Source: a bacterium (GTDB taxonomy: Bacteria; Bacillota; Negativicutes; Acidaminococcales; Acidaminococcaceae). From it: a stretch of DNA of 5,822 nt. Made by a program: the position numbers and the translations under genes. The stretch spans positions 1 through 5,822 of the forward strand of contig SFRS01000070.1 of assembly GCA_004562175.1 (NCBI GenBank), written 5' to 3'. The first letter of the stretch is position 1; the number at the start of each line of letters is the position of its first letter. The notes under the pieces are model-generated. The model was not told the origin of the DNA and ran no database searches. It worked only from the letters and a program-made list of their open reading frames with translations. Positions 5,624-5,822 of this stretch are shown in pieces.

Positions 5624-5822
5624 CTATTTAATTTTTTTGAAAAGTCGCTTAGCGTTAGCTGTGGTCAGAGCTGCCAGCTCGTCCACATCCATATCCAGCA
5701 CCAGCGCCGCATTGCGAGCTGTATATTCCACATAGCCCGGATTATTGCGCTTGCCTCTAAAGGGCACGGGCGTCAGATAAGGACAATCCGTTTCAAAGAG
5801 CATGAGCTCTTTAGGCACATAC
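5624..5822 (-). CDS. tatD: TatD-family metal-dependent hydrolase (DNase), C-terminal part; 5' end beyond window
   Basis: Only the last 66 codons are present, running off the right edge. They read as the classic TatD C-terminus: LMLFETDCPYLTPVPFRGKR, including the ETDxPYL motif whose Asp is a metal ligand of the amidohydrolase-like barrel. Then come NNPGYVEYTARNAALVL and the terminal TTANAKRLF, all standard for the family. TatD proteins are cytoplasmic Mg-dependent 3'-5' exonucleases/DNases implicated in DNA repair; they are not part of protein export despite the name. The stop is TAG at 5626-5624, directly followed by a hairpin terminator. The gene points the same way as the heme operon but appears to be a separate transcription unit. 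YcfH/YabD-type naming would be equally possible. Confidence 0.93.
   Translation of the reverse strand, partial: YVPKELMLFETDCPYLTPVPFRGKRNNPGYVEYTARNAALVLDMDVDELAALTTANAKRLFKKIK

Noticed and set aside
5607..5624. A small GTGTG...CACAC inverted repeat just after the tatD stop.
   Set aside because: A 5-bp stem without a T tract is too weak to be a terminator or operator, and the true terminator follows directly.
5493..5735. A plus-strand reading frame of 80 codons starting at GTG 5493 behind AAAGGAG, initially attractive as a small leader or peptide gene.
   Set aside because: The spacing to the GTG is only 4 nt. The frame then runs through the terminator hairpin and continues antisense over tatD, with a composition that mirrors the TatD codons, so it is most likely a shadow.

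Overview
The window is a heme/siroheme (tetrapyrrole) biosynthesis operon, transcribed entirely on the minus strand and therefore read here from right to left. The gene content is a stand-alone precorrin-2 dehydrogenase, hemA, hemC and a cobA-hemD fusion followed by hemB. With the strong AGGAG-type ribosome binding sites and moderate GC content, this suggests a Firmicute, most plausibly a Negativicute (Phascolarctobacterium/Acidaminococcus/Veillonella-like). That placement is inference from gene order and style, not from a database search.

Layout in transcription order: the 3' end of a TatD-family hydrolase gene (5822-5624, cut by the window edge); a bidirectional hairpin terminator (5555-5588); a short AT-rich promoter region with Fur/PerR-like operators (about 5357-5440); sirC/cysG-N (5385-4723); hemA (4769-3465); hemC (3493-2573); cobA-hemD (2559-1042); hemB (1028 to beyond position 1). 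The first three junctions are tight: sirC/hemA overlap by 47 nt and hemA/hemC by 29 nt. The next two have 13-nt gaps in which the upstream TAA stop is embedded in the next gene's Shine-Dalgarno sequence. This reads as one translationally coupled operon.

Pathway: HemA reduces glutamyl-tRNA to glutamate semialdehyde. HemL, the next enzyme, is not in the window and may lie beyond the left edge. HemB makes porphobilinogen, HemC makes hydroxymethylbilane, and the HemD domain closes it to uroporphyrinogen III. The CobA domain then methylates uroporphyrinogen III to precorrin-2, and SirC oxidises that to sirohydrochlorin. The operon is therefore aimed at siroheme and/or cobalamin. No late protoheme genes (hemE/F/N/G/H) are present here.

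The main anomaly is in hemB. A perfect 85-bp tandem duplication (505-589 and 590-674) covers the zinc-binding cysteine cluster. Because 85 is not a multiple of 3, it shifts the frame and truncates the product at 169 aa, although the rest of the gene (both active-site lysines) is intact in another frame. It may be a real, potentially reversible lesion or an assembly artefact. Apart from this, the region is a well-preserved housekeeping operon, and I see no mobile elements, RNA genes or CRISPR arrays.
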